A stretch of 64,000 nt of DNA from Cellvibrio japonicus Ueda107 (GCF_000019225.1 NC_010995.1:2302501-2366500); one strand, 5' to 3'; shown: positions 35,832 to 45,140, numbered from the stretch's first letter. Translations and numbers: made by a program. The notes: generated from the sequence alone by a model not told the origin.

Positions 35832-35941
35832 TATGGTAATAACCTCAAGGTTGATCTTGGCAAATAATGGCATATTAGCCGAATGGAGGCATGACAACAC
35901 GACTTCCGTTGTAGCATTTTGTAATCTGCCGTTATACGCGC

Positions 35942-36919
35942 CTATTCATCGATACACTTTAACCAGTGTCCGTTGGCCTGGGGCTTTACTTCATAGCGCG
36001 CCCAGAGACGGAATTCAGTGCGCAGGCAAATTCCCGTTGCATAGGCACCATCGCCCGCCACCGTTTTATAAATAACCTGATCCTTATTCGCCGACGGGCT
36101 GCTGTCAGCGGCGTCTATGACTTGGCGCACACTCCACAAGTTCCCCAGTTTGCCATTGCTGTAGTAGCGACCTGCAATAATCTCATTGGGATGGGTAATA
36201 TTTTTTTCAGCGTGTTGTTTGGCCAACTCCAATAGCTGGGTCAAGTTGTCATGCGTAATATCGATATAGGAATCCAACTCTTCCATAGCCGCCGAAAAGT
36301 CCTCCTGGGTCAGCTCGTATTGACGCTCTGAAGTTTTGGTTGGCTTGGCCAGGGTTCGGCGAGTGAGATGGGCCGGGTAGCGCCGCCAGGGAAACAGCGC
36401 ATTAAACGCAACCGCCATTAGCAGGATACTGGTCACATTCACCAGGATAGGCATCAACAGGTAGTAGTATTCCAGGCGGTAGATTTCAGGCCCGCCAATC
36501 ACCGCGGCAAGCGCAGTCGCACCGCCGGGTGGATGAATACAGCGTGCATAGTGCATGGCACCGACAGCCAGACCGACTGCCAGCGCGGGAGTCCAGGTTT
36601 GATCCGGGAACATCTGCTGGCAGCTGACACCGACAAAAGCGGAAATCAAGTGTCCGCCCAATACTTGCCATGGCTGTGACAAGGCTCCCTGGGGGACAGC
36701 AAATAGCAATACGGCTGACGCTCCCATGGAGGTCACCATGATCAATGTGCCTGCAGTGTGCATAAAACCATGGGGGAAATACCAGCGGGTTCCCCAATAG
36801 ACAGCCAGGATACCCAGGAAAGCCCCCAAGGCAGAAACCAGTTTCTCGTGATGACTCGTGGTATTGCGCTCTATCCCCAATAACGCGCGAGCTTCATGCA
36901 GCCAATGATTAACAGACAT
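35942..36919 (-). CDS. HPP-family membrane protein with C-terminal soluble domain
   Basis: This 325-aa protein has an N-terminal HPP transmembrane domain of about 170 residues. It includes the family signature CIHPPGGATALAAVIGG near residue 126 and about four helices. HPP proteins are linked to nitrite or other small-anion transport in plastids and cyanobacteria; the substrate here is unknown. The C-terminal 150 residues are soluble and contain LTQEDFSAAMEELDSYIDI and IIAGRYYSNGKLGNLWSVRQVID. It faces away from the copper operon, with a 194-bp shared intergenic region. Confidence 0.8.
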   Translation of the reverse strand: MSVNHWLHEARALLGIERNTTSHHEKLVSALGAFLGILAVYWGTRWYFPHGFMHTAGTLIMVTSMGASAVLLFAVPQGALSQPWQVLGGHLISAFVGVSCQQMFPDQTWTPALAVGLAVGAMHYARCIHPPGGATALAAVIGGPEIYRLEYYYLLMPILVNVTSILLMAVAFNALFPWRRYPAHLTRRTLAKPTKTSERQYELTQEDFSAAMEELDSYIDITHDNLTQLLELAKQHAEKNITHPNEIIAGRYYSNGKLGNLWSVRQVIDAADSSPSANKDQVIYKTVAGDGAYATGICLRTEFRLWARYEVKPQANGHWLKCIDE

Positions 36920-37047
36920 AGGTATTGTTCCGCACCATAAAAGTGCAGCATCCTAGTGCGAGATGCTTGGCAGATCAAACTCATTCGCCAAATCCTTACA
37001 CAAAATAAACAGGCAGGATTGACCTGGATCATTGGCCCTGTACCCGC

Positions 37048-37078
37048 TTGACCTTACCATGATGTCAAGGATTATCCT
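37048..37078 (+). promoter_or_regulatory. CueR-type copper promoter of copZ-copA
   Basis: The -35 box TTGACC (37048-37053) and -10 box TATCCT (37073-37078) are 19 bp apart, the overlong spacer typical of MerR-family promoters. The spacer holds an imperfect dyad, ACCTTAC and GTCAAGGA. The downstream cueR gene is the likely regulator, activating on Cu(I). Confidence 0.8.
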
Positions 37079-37113
37079 GAGCCTGGATAATTACCGAAAA
37101 GAGGCGTGTTTGT

Positions 37114-37326
37114 ATGTACCGTTTCCATGTTCCTGCGATGACCTGTGATGGCTGTGCACGCGCAATCACCCGTGCAATCCAGCGGCAAGATCCGCAGGCC
37201 AGTATCAGTGCACTCCCCTCAAGCCACCGGGTAGATATCCAAACCGGATTGGACAAGGGCCAACTGGTGCATATTCTGGAAGAGGCCGGCTACGGCGATG
37301 GGTTGGAGGAAATCCCGCATGGCTAA
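37114..37326 (+). CDS. copZ: Copper chaperone CopZ-like
   Basis: This 70-aa heavy-metal-associated domain protein has the Cu(I) site MTCDGCA (residues 9-15) and the ferredoxin-like fold end LEEAGYGDGL. It would shuttle Cu(I) in the cytoplasm to the CopA ATPase. It is the first gene after the CueR-type promoter and overlaps the copA start by 8 bp, which implies translational coupling. Confidence 0.88.
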   Translation: MYRFHVPAMTCDGCARAITRAIQRQDPQASISALPSSHRVDIQTGLDKGQLVHILEEAGYGDGLEEIPHG

Positions 37327-39589
37327 TACTGCGACAGAAGCAAGTCTCGACCTGCACATTGAAGGGATGACCTGTGCCTCTTGTGTCGGCCATGTGGAGC
37401 GCGCCTTGTCCAGGGTAGTTGGCGTCACCGGGGTGAATGTCAACCTGGCTACTGAACGGGCGCATATCGAGCTGGCTGATGGTACGGACACAGCCGGTAT
37501 TACCCCGCAATTGATCAGCAGCGTAGAAAAAGCAGGCTACGATGCCAGCTTACTCACTACAGACGCCACGGCTATCGATGACAAGGAGGAAGAGCGCAAC
37601 AACCTGCAACGCCAATTGTGGATAGCCGCCTTGTTAACCCTGCCTGTGTTTTTACTGGAAATGGGCGGACACCTGATCCCTGCCCTGCACCACTGGATCA
37701 TAGCGACCCTGGGAAATAACCATTGGATCATACAGGCCATATTAACGACATGGGTCATGTTCGGCCCCGGGCAGGTCTTTTATCGCAAGGGGCTGCCAGC
37801 CCTATTCCGTTTGCAACCGGATATGAACTCACTGGTTGCCCTGGGTAGCCTTGCGGCCTGGGGATATTCGCTGGTCGCCACCTTTAAAGCCGATTGGTTG
37901 CCTGCCCAGGCTGTCCATGTCTACTACGAAGCAGCTGCAGTTATTGTCACCCTTATTTTGTTGGGCCGTTTGCTGGAGGCTCGTGCCAAAGGGCGTACCA
38001 GCGAAGCCATTCGCCAGTTAATCAAACTCCAACCACACAAGGCTCAGCGCCTGCGCGATGGCCAGCCCGAGGAAGTTGATGTCACTGCCCTGAAACCGGG
38101 CGATGTCGTATTGGTGCGCCCCGGTGAGCGTATTCCCATGGATGGCCAGTTACTTGAAGGCCAATCCTATGTCGATGAATCCATGATGACCGGTGAGCCC
38201 TTGCCTATTAACAAAAAAGCCGGCGATAACCTGATTGGTGGAACACTCAATACCACAGGTTCCCTTACCTATCGACTCACCCATGTTGGCAAAGACACAT
38301 TACTTGCCAGGATTATCCAACTGGTTGAACAGGCGCAGGGCAGTAAGCTGCCTATCCAGGCAGTCGTAGATCAAGTCACGCGTTGGTTTGTACCGGCAGT
38401 GATGCTGATTGCACTGGTGACGTTTGCCGTTTGGCTGGCGGTTGGTCCGCAACCGGCACTCAGTTTTGCCCTGGTCAATGCAGTTGCGGTACTGATTATT
38501 GCCTGCCCCTGTGCCATGGGCTTGGCGACACCAACATCGATTATGGTGGCCACAGGCAGGGCTGCGAACCTGGGAATACTCTTTCGTCGAGGCGATGCAT
38601 TGCAAACCCTGGCAGAGGTTCGTGTTATCGCCTTTGATAAAACCGGAACCCTGACGCAGGGCAAACCTGAATTGACAGACTTTATCGTCGCAGACGGTAT
38701 CAACAGTGCGGAGTTGCTCGCCCTTGCAGCAGCGGCCGAACAACATTCGGAACATCCTATCGCCCAAGCGTTGATCAAGGCTGCCGCTGCACAGGCGTTA
38801 ACGCTACCCAGGCTCCTCCAGTTTGAAGCAATTCCCGGGTTTGGCCTAAAAGCAAAACTCGAAACCCCGGCGGGCGAACAAATCCTGTATATCGGAGCCG
38901 ATCGATTAATGGTGCATATAGGCTTGGCGATTGACAGCCTATCGGCTAATGCAGAGCGCCTCGCCCACGAAGGAAAAACCCCGATTTACCTCGCCGTAAA
39001 TGGCCGTGTAGCGGGCATCATGGCATTGGCTGACACCATCAAGCCCGGCACCAGGGAGGCCCTGGATACCTTGCATCAACTTGGCTATAAACTGGCCATG
39101 GTCAGCGGAGATAACACGCGCACGGCACAGGCAATTGCCAGACAACTGGGGATTGATGATGTGGTTGCTGAGGTATTACCGGAACAAAAAGTCAATGTTG
39201 TAAAAACACTGCGCCAACGCAAGGGAAAAATTGCATTTGTCGGCGATGGTATCAACGATGCCCCTGCCCTTGCTGAAGCCGATGTTGGCCTGGCCATGGG
39301 AACAGGTACCGATATCGCCATTGAAAGCGCGGATGTTGTTTTAGTGCGCGGCGATGTTAATGCAGTTGCACAAGGGCTGGGATTGGCGCAGGCAACCATG
39401 CGCAATATCAAACAGAATTTATTCTGGGCATTTGCTTACAATGTGGCCTTGATTCCCCTGGCGGCCGGCCTTGCCTACCCGGTGCTGGGTATCCTGTTGT
39501 CACCTGTTTTTGCCGCAGGCGCCATGGCCTTGTCCAGCGTATTCGTGGTGACCAATGCACTTCGCTTACGCTCCTGGCGTGCAACCTGA
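37319..39589 (+). CDS. copA: Cu(I)-exporting P1B-type ATPase
   Basis: This 756-aa inner-membrane pump expels cytoplasmic Cu(I). The start ATG 37319 follows GGAGG with 9-nt spacing. It has a single N-terminal metal-binding domain (GMTCASC, residues 16-22). The membrane metal site is CPC in IIACPCAMGLATPTS. Actuator TGEP, phosphorylation DKTGTLTQGK, the HP motif SEHPIAQAL, and the GDGINDAPALAEADVG hinge are all intact. The CPC together with the metal-binding domain indicates Cu(I) specificity. Confidence 0.95.
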   Translation: MANTATEASLDLHIEGMTCASCVGHVERALSRVVGVTGVNVNLATERAHIELADGTDTAGITPQLISSVEKAGYDASLLTTDATAIDDKEEERNNLQRQLWIAALLTLPVFLLEMGGHLIPALHHWIIATLGNNHWIIQAILTTWVMFGPGQVFYRKGLPALFRLQPDMNSLVALGSLAAWGYSLVATFKADWLPAQAVHVYYEAAAVIVTLILLGRLLEARAKGRTSEAIRQLIKLQPHKAQRLRDGQPEEVDVTALKPGDVVLVRPGERIPMDGQLLEGQSYVDESMMTGEPLPINKKAGDNLIGGTLNTTGSLTYRLTHVGKDTLLARIIQLVEQAQGSKLPIQAVVDQVTRWFVPAVMLIALVTFAVWLAVGPQPALSFALVNAVAVLIIACPCAMGLATPTSIMVATGRAANLGILFRRGDALQTLAEVRVIAFDKTGTLTQGKPELTDFIVADGINSAELLALAAAAEQHSEHPIAQALIKAAAAQALTLPRLLQFEAIPGFGLKAKLETPAGEQILYIGADRLMVHIGLAIDSLSANAERLAHEGKTPIYLAVNGRVAGIMALADTIKPGTREALDTLHQLGYKLAMVSGDNTRTAQAIARQLGIDDVVAEVLPEQKVNVVKTLRQRKGKIAFVGDGINDAPALAEADVGLAMGTGTDIAIESADVVLVRGDVNAVAQGLGLAQATMRNIKQNLFWAFAYNVALIPLAAGLAYPVLGILLSPVFAAGAMALSSVFVVTNALRLRSWRAT

Positions 39590-39602
39590 TGGAGATGTCC
39601 CC

Positions 39603-40100
39603 ATGAGTGCCAACCGACAACACACACCAACACTGGAATTGGCAGATGCCCATGCACAAGGGCTCTATAGCATCGGTGAGGTCGCCAGGCATACTGGTCT
39701 GAGCGCTAAAATGATCCGTCACTACGAATCCCTGGGGCTGGTAAACCCAACAGGCCGCACCCAGGCTAACTACCGTTTATATCGGCCCCGGGATATCCAT
39801 CTATTGAAGTTTATTCGCAGCGCCCGCGACCTTGGCTTCTCCATGAAACAGATCGCTATTTTGCTTGACCTGTGGCAGGACGCCGGACGCAATAGTGCCG
39901 AAGTAAAACAACTGGCACTGGAGCATATTCGCACTATGGATGAGCGGATTAACGCCTTGCAACATATGCGCGAAGCGTTGAATGCCCTGGCCAACCAATG
40001 CCATGGCGATCATCGCCCGGATTGCCCTATCCTTGAGGGGATTGAAGGTCTCGCCGGACTGACCAATTGCGTTATTATTGAGCCCTGCTGCCAACATTAA
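39603..40100 (+). CDS. cueR: Copper-responsive MerR-family regulator CueR
   Basis: This 165-aa regulator starts at ATG 39603 after GGAGATG; the longer frame is not needed. The HTH (YSIGEVARHTGLSAKMIRHYESLGL) follows a 22-residue N-terminal extension. The metal loop is CHGDHRPDC, two cysteines eight apart as in Cu(I)-sensing CueR. The C-terminal CCQH resembles the CCHH tail of E. coli CueR. It lies 13 bp after copA and is co-transcribed with its targets, which gives an autoregulatory loop. Confidence 0.9.
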   Translation: MSANRQHTPTLELADAHAQGLYSIGEVARHTGLSAKMIRHYESLGLVNPTGRTQANYRLYRPRDIHLLKFIRSARDLGFSMKQIAILLDLWQDAGRNSAEVKQLALEHIRTMDERINALQHMREALNALANQCHGDHRPDCPILEGIEGLAGLTNCVIIEPCCQH

Positions 40101-40109
40101 TAGCCAACC

Positions 40110-40499
40110 ATGACGCTGACACAACGCTATCACAAATGGATCATTGCGCTTTGCCTGTGGTTACCACTGCAGGCAATAGCGGGCCAATGGGCTCATTGTG
40201 TCCAGCTGGACGCCCTGACAGCAACATCTGCTGCAACATTGGAACACACAAATCCAACACCGGGGTGCCATCAAACTACACCAACAGCAGCCAACGACAG
40301 CGCCCCTCAAAACACTGATTCCCGTTTTAGTTGCAAACACTGTCAATTTGCATGCCACTGGCATTCTGCGGCAATAGAAACCACAGTAATATCGGTACTT
40401 ATGCCACAGGACCTGCTCACAGTTCCTTTCCTGTTCTTATCACCTGATTCGATAGTCCTGGCAACTCCACAGCGTCCCCCCCGATTCTCGTCAAGTTGA
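40110..40499 (+). CDS. Secreted Cys/His-rich protein of the copper operon
   Basis: This 129-aa protein has an N-terminal signal (WIIALCLWLPLQAIAG), so the mature part is periplasmic. A metal-binding-looking cluster SCKHCQFACHWH lies near residues 73-84, with further Cys and His upstream (HCVQL, GCHQ). Its size and CxxC/His layout resemble DUF2946-type proteins of copper loci, but the assignment is tentative. It begins 9 bp after cueR. A periplasmic copper chaperone or sink is a reasonable inference. Confidence 0.7.
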   Translation: MTLTQRYHKWIIALCLWLPLQAIAGQWAHCVQLDALTATSAATLEHTNPTPGCHQTTPTAANDSAPQNTDSRFSCKHCQFACHWHSAAIETTVISVLMPQDLLTVPFLFLSPDSIVLATPQRPPRFSSS

Positions 40500-40557
40500 T
40501 GCGATTAATAGCCTGGCTTTGCCACGCCTTTTAAAAAACCTGTACGAGATACACTCC

Positions 40558-41985
40558 ATGAAGCCTGTTCCATACTCGGCCCATCGGCTATTCCGATGGC
40601 TGCTGGTTATCAGCAGCCTGGCCATGAGTGCCTGCGCCACGCGTGAACCACTGTCCAGCCTGCCCCAAGCGCAGGAACAATTTGCACAGACTTACCACCA
40701 ATCCTGGCCAGGATTGGTTTTACATAACGCCAATCCCCAGGAGTTACCGACGTCCAATGTATTCATTAAGCCCCTCGATTTGCCGACCAGCTTGCAGCTC
40801 ATGCTGCAGTATTCGCCCCAGGTGCGTAAGGCTATCGCCCGCCTGGGCATTGCCGATGCCAGTGTGTTGCAAGCGCAACTTATCGATAACCCTCATCTGG
40901 CACTAGGAGCCCTAAGGCCCGAGGATGGTGGACGCTGGCAATTGGAAACGGGTATCAGCCAGCCCTTGCTCAGTTTTTTCACGCGCCCCTTACAGCGTCA
41001 ATTAGCACAGCAACAATTAGCCAGTGCACAATTGGAATTACAGGTATCCATCCATAAGTTGATCAGTACAACAACACACAACTACTACGAAGCCCTGGCA
41101 ACACAACAAGAAAAAGCCATGTACGCGCAATTGCTTGCCACTGCACAGGCACAGCACGACCTGGCACAAGGGCTCTATGCAGCGGGCAATATTCCCGAGA
41201 ATCGCTTTCTCTATTATCAAAAAGAATTAAACCTTGTGCGCCTGCAACAACTGGATGCCGTGCAGAAGGCTGAATCCGCGCGACTGACCTTATTGCAACA
41301 GCTGGGCATAGCCTCAACCAGCGCTATTACCCTGCCAAATGATTTACCACTCCCACCGCAAGACAGGTTTAATCGACACCAATTGCTGGCTGATGCCATG
41401 GCAAGCCGCCAGGACTTGCAATTGATTCGGCTGCAACAGGATCAATTGCAGCAACGCAGGCAGCTATTGCGCAAGGAATCCGGCTGGCGCGATATGAAAC
41501 TAGGCGTCAATGCAGAACGTGAATTTGACGGTGCAGTGAATATAGGGCCAGAAATTGAATTTGCACTCCCCCTGTTCAATCGTGCACAGGGGAAACAGGC
41601 TGTGCTGGATGCAGAACTGGCTATTGCACAAGCCAATTACGATCAGACCCTATTAAACATAGAAAGGGAAATTACCCAGGCATTGATGACGCTCGATGCA
41701 ACACAGCAATCCCTGGCCCTGCTACAAACTACCCTGCCCATTGCTGAAAAGCGCCTTGTTCTGTCGCTGCGCGAAGTGAACTTTATGCTCGCCAGCCCAT
41801 TTGAATTATTGAACGATAAACGTGAAGTAATTAACTTGCACAAACAAAATATCCAAATCCTTAAAACCTACTGGCAGGCCAGGGCAGACCTGGAATTGGC
41901 CATCGCCAAACCACTAGCAATAGCATTGCAATCCATGCCAGGCACACAGCATCAGCATTCGCATCAGGAGCATCATCATGATTAA
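40558..41985 (+). CDS. TolC-family outer-membrane efflux lipoprotein
   Basis: This 475-aa protein starts at ATG 40558 (MKPVPYSAH). The signal ends in a lipobox (LAMSACAT), as in CusC/OprM-type outer-membrane factors. Two repeats of long helices with QLxxAxxEL patterns are typical of the TolC fold. The C-terminus is His-rich (HQHSHQEHHHD) and its last codons overlap the multicopper oxidase start by 8 bp. No RND pump or membrane-fusion protein accompanies it here, so its inner-membrane partner must lie elsewhere or be absent. Confidence 0.85.
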   Translation: MKPVPYSAHRLFRWLLVISSLAMSACATREPLSSLPQAQEQFAQTYHQSWPGLVLHNANPQELPTSNVFIKPLDLPTSLQLMLQYSPQVRKAIARLGIADASVLQAQLIDNPHLALGALRPEDGGRWQLETGISQPLLSFFTRPLQRQLAQQQLASAQLELQVSIHKLISTTTHNYYEALATQQEKAMYAQLLATAQAQHDLAQGLYAAGNIPENRFLYYQKELNLVRLQQLDAVQKAESARLTLLQQLGIASTSAITLPNDLPLPPQDRFNRHQLLADAMASRQDLQLIRLQQDQLQQRRQLLRKESGWRDMKLGVNAEREFDGAVNIGPEIEFALPLFNRAQGKQAVLDAELAIAQANYDQTLLNIEREITQALMTLDATQQSLALLQTTLPIAEKRLVLSLREVNFMLASPFELLNDKREVINLHKQNIQILKTYWQARADLELAIAKPLAIALQSMPGTQHQHSHQEHHHD

Positions 41986-43384
41986 TCGTCGCAACTTATT
42001 AATCAGCAGTGCTGCCGGACTGGTTGCTGCCAGCTTGCCCTTGCGAGCCCAGGAACACCATGCGCATGATCATCACGCCATGCAGGACAAGGTTGACCAT
42101 TCAACCCATCACCACCAGGACCAACCCGCATCACCACATAATCCAAGCCAGGGGCATCACCATAATATTGAGGGGAAATCCCTTTTTAATCAGGAAATTC
42201 CCCACGTCAGTACCCAAAAACCTGCAATCACGGATCAGGGATATCGTCCGGTGATAACACCTAACGGGCGCACACTGGGTTACAAAATGAATGCAGGGAT
42301 TAAGGAATTTCACTTGATCGCCCAGGAAATTGAACACGAATTTGCTCCTGGCACAAAAATCAAAGCCTGGGGCTACAACGGCAGTACACCCGGCCCCACC
42401 ATCGAAGTGGTAGAGGGCGACCGCGTGCGCATTTTTGTTACCAACCAATTGCCCGAGCACACCAGTATCCACTGGCATGGCATTCTCTTGCCCTGGGGGA
42501 TGGATGGTGTCAGCGGTTTAACGCAAAAGCCTATTCAACCGGGTGAAACCTTTGTGTATGAATTTACCCTGCAACAACACGGCACCCACATGTATCACCC
42601 ACACGCCGACGAAATGGTGCAGTTGGCCATGGGCATGATGGGTCTGTTTATCATTCATCCTAAAACACCCGATGAACCGGTGGTGGACCGCGATTACGCC
42701 TTACTGCTGCACAATTGGGCCGTTCACCCGGGCACCTATAGGCCCGACCCGAGTGTAATGAGTGAATTTGATTTATGGACCATGAACAGCAAGGTATTCC
42801 CGGCAATTGAATCCATGGTCGCGCAAACCGGTGAGCGGGTGCGCATCCGCACCGGCAATCTGTCCATGTGGAACCACCCGATTCATTTGCACGGCGTGCA
42901 ATTTGAAGTCACCGGCTCCGATGGTGGCCGCTGGCCACAACATCAATGGCGCAAGGAGGTCACCGAAATTGTCGGCGTGGGACAGGCGCGCGATATTGAA
43001 TTTACCGCGGTGCCGGGCGATTGGGCTTTCCACTGCCATATGAGCCACCACACCATGAATGCCATGGGGCACGGTATTCCCAATATGCTCGGGGTAAAAC
43101 AACCGGAGGCGCAAATAGCACAGCTAGTGCCCGGCTATATGGCCATGGGTGAACAGGGCATGGGCGGACACCAGGATCACACCGACTCAGGCCATATGCC
43201 CGGCCCGGAAAATACCCTGCCGATGATGATGGGCAAGGGGCGTTACGGCAATATCGAAATGGGCGGCATGTTCAGCCTGGTCAGGGTGCGCGATCTATTG
43301 GATGGCGATCCCGGACTCTATTCGCCGCCCGAAGGCACTCAGGCAAAACCGGTGAATGCCCTGCCCGAGGGGATTCCCGTTTAG
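41978..43384 (+). CDS. Tat-exported multicopper oxidase
   Basis: This 468-aa oxidase probably converts toxic periplasmic Cu(I) to Cu(II). The N-terminus NRRNLLIS with a following hydrophobic stretch is a twin-arginine signal. A long His-rich segment (residues 27-62, many HH pairs) follows and may bind copper. All four copper-ligand motifs are present: HWHG (165-168), HMYHPHADE (about 204-212), HPIHLHG, and HCHMSHHTMNAM, the last giving the type 1 Cys-His-Met set. It closes the six-gene copper operon. Confidence 0.92.
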   Translation: MINRRNLLISSAAGLVAASLPLRAQEHHAHDHHAMQDKVDHSTHHHQDQPASPHNPSQGHHHNIEGKSLFNQEIPHVSTQKPAITDQGYRPVITPNGRTLGYKMNAGIKEFHLIAQEIEHEFAPGTKIKAWGYNGSTPGPTIEVVEGDRVRIFVTNQLPEHTSIHWHGILLPWGMDGVSGLTQKPIQPGETFVYEFTLQQHGTHMYHPHADEMVQLAMGMMGLFIIHPKTPDEPVVDRDYALLLHNWAVHPGTYRPDPSVMSEFDLWTMNSKVFPAIESMVAQTGERVRIRTGNLSMWNHPIHLHGVQFEVTGSDGGRWPQHQWRKEVTEIVGVGQARDIEFTAVPGDWAFHCHMSHHTMNAMGHGIPNMLGVKQPEAQIAQLVPGYMAMGEQGMGGHQDHTDSGHMPGPENTLPMMMGKGRYGNIEMGGMFSLVRVRDLLDGDPGLYSPPEGTQAKPVNALPEGIPV

Positions 43385-43398
43385 ACTTTCCCCGCTCA

Positions 43399-43504
43399 TG
43401 GACGAGCGCAACCGTCAAAGGACACCCATCCGCGCCGCTTGTCCGACCCGGACTTGCAGCAATTAAAGGACGATATATTGCACGAGTTGGGCATTGAGCC
43501 ATAA
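43399..43504 (+). pseudogene. Possible broken remnant of a small gene
   Basis: Two frames meet here. ATG 43399 opens MDERNRQRTPIRAA, then a different frame continues LSDPDLQQLKDDILHELGIE and stops at 43502. The second part reads like an acidic-amphipathic C-terminal helix. One frameshift near 43438 would join them into a protein of about 35 aa. No ribosome-binding site is evident. It could also be chance. Confidence 0.3.
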
Positions 43505-43562
43505 AAAATTTCCGGGAGAAATTTTCAACGCCGCGTCAGCGGCGGCCCGGAGGGTGGTCGCC
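43505..43562. repeat. Clustered stem-loops between copper operon and msrAB
   Basis: Three inverted repeats follow closely: AAAATTTC / GAAATTTT (43505-43525), CGCCGC GTCA GCGGCG (43529-43544), and GGCGGCC / GGTCGCC (43541-43562). The last two overlap, so they are alternative folds. No T-run follows. It resembles a REP-type intergenic repeat. Confidence 0.5.
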
Positions 43563-43618
43563 AGGGATAGCAGGCCATAAAAAACCATCACATCTGTTGC
43601 TGTTGTTCGCTGGGATTT

Positions 43619-44887
43619 TTATCGCGCAACAAAATCCAATACGGTGGCGTTGATGCAATAACGTGGTTTGCCATTGGGGCCATCATCAAACACATGGCCC
43701 AGATGGATACCCGAAACTTTCGCGCGAATTTCCGTGCGCCGCATACCATAGCTGTTATCAGGCTTTTCAATGACGGCACCATCGACCGCTTTGGTAAAGG
43801 ACAGCCAACCAGTTCCAGAGTCAAAGCGGTCACGCGTATCAAATAAGGGAGCACCACTTAACTTGTCTACAAAAATACCGTCCGGTGTATTCTTGAAAAT
43901 TTCGTATTGTTTGCAAAATCGGGCGTCGGTACTTTCTTCGAATGCAACATTAAATGCTTCGCTGTCACCGAGTTTGAACTTACCTAACAGTAAATAGAAT
44001 TGTTCGGGGCTCATGTAACCCTGGCGGCCAAATACTTCCTTGCCATCCTGCACTAATAAAATCGTGGGTGTAGCCCAGGTCGGTGTTTTTAATACCAGCC
44101 CATTTAGTTGGGTTGCATAACGAAAATGCATCGGGATATCACCTTTATAGCCTTGGGCAACATCCTCTTTAAATTTTTTACAGTAGGGGCAAAAGTCTTC
44201 GGCATCAATCACCAGGATATGCTTGCCGTTAAGCAGGGCCGTATTATCGACCATCGGGATCGATTTGATATTGTCTTCAAAGCGCACCCCCGTGGAGTGA
44301 TCCGGACAGTAACCATTAGGTTTTTTGGCAAGGTAGTCCTGATGGTAATCCTCAGCGGGATAGAATTTCACCAAGGATTTTATTTGCGTAGTGATTGCCC
44401 CGTAGCCTGCTTTGGTTAACAGTACCTGATAGGCAATTAACACCTGCTGTGCAATCCCGGCCTGGGCTTCGCTGTTGGTTAAAATAACGGAGCGGTATTG
44501 CGTACCCACATCATTCCCCTGGCGATTCAACTGGGTGGGGTCATGCATTTCAAAATAGCGTTGCAATAATACATCCAGGCTGATGACTGTCGGGTTGTAG
44601 GTGATTTGTACGACTTCCGCATGATTGTTTGGATTGTGTTTATTGGTGTATTGCGTGATTGCCCTGTAATTTGGCTCAATCCCCTTGCCATCGGCATAAC
44701 CTGCAACCACATCGACCACCCCCTTGATCGCTTCAAAGCGCTTTTCAACACCCCAAAAACAACCTGCCCCGACAACGATGGTGTCCAGGTTGCGGGTGGC
44801 AGGCATATCCTTGGGCTCTGCCTGTGCATAAGCCCCCAATAGCCAACTATTCACAAGCAATATCAGTAACAATCTGGCTTTAAGCAT
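43619..44887 (-). CDS. Periplasmic MsrA-thioredoxin-MsrB fusion
   Basis: This 422-aa protein repairs both stereoisomers of methionine sulfoxide. The start ATG 44887 follows GGAGA; the much longer frame is unsupported. A signal peptide (residues 1-21) is followed by MsrA (GCFWG, residues 42-46; to about 205), a thioredoxin-like segment with CPYC (233-236), and MsrB (about 310-420) with catalytic C411 in RYCIN. The usual MsrB zinc CxxC pairs are absent (DKLSG, KVSG). The domain order differs from Neisseria PilB, where thioredoxin comes first. It faces away from the ModE-box region. Confidence 0.88.
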   Translation of the reverse strand: MLKARLLLILLVNSWLLGAYAQAEPKDMPATRNLDTIVVGAGCFWGVEKRFEAIKGVVDVVAGYADGKGIEPNYRAITQYTNKHNPNNHAEVVQITYNPTVISLDVLLQRYFEMHDPTQLNRQGNDVGTQYRSVILTNSEAQAGIAQQVLIAYQVLLTKAGYGAITTQIKSLVKFYPAEDYHQDYLAKKPNGYCPDHSTGVRFEDNIKSIPMVDNTALLNGKHILVIDAEDFCPYCKKFKEDVAQGYKGDIPMHFRYATQLNGLVLKTPTWATPTILLVQDGKEVFGRQGYMSPEQFYLLLGKFKLGDSEAFNVAFEESTDARFCKQYEIFKNTPDGIFVDKLSGAPLFDTRDRFDSGTGWLSFTKAVDGAVIEKPDNSYGMRRTEIRAKVSGIHLGHVFDDGPNGKPRYCINATVLDFVAR

Positions 44888-45140
44888 GACATTCTCCAGG
44901 CGCCAATAAATTCTCTGGTTAGAGTTTGATATAGGGGGATTTGTTACAAGCTGATAACAACTAAATTTTGCATCTTCATTGTGCACGCCCCTCATTTTAC
45001 GCACCAAAAAATAAAAATTGCGCCACATAAATGAGTCTATATTGGTGCTACACCAGAAAATAAACATAATAAAGCACAAAAATAGATCAATTATGCATTG
45101 AGTGATCATTTTTATAGGATTGGCCCCCAGTTTGCTATGT

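Noticed and set aside
43385..43618. CRISPR or tandem array
   Set aside because: Inverted repeats occur once each; there are no regularly spaced direct repeats here or elsewhere in the window.
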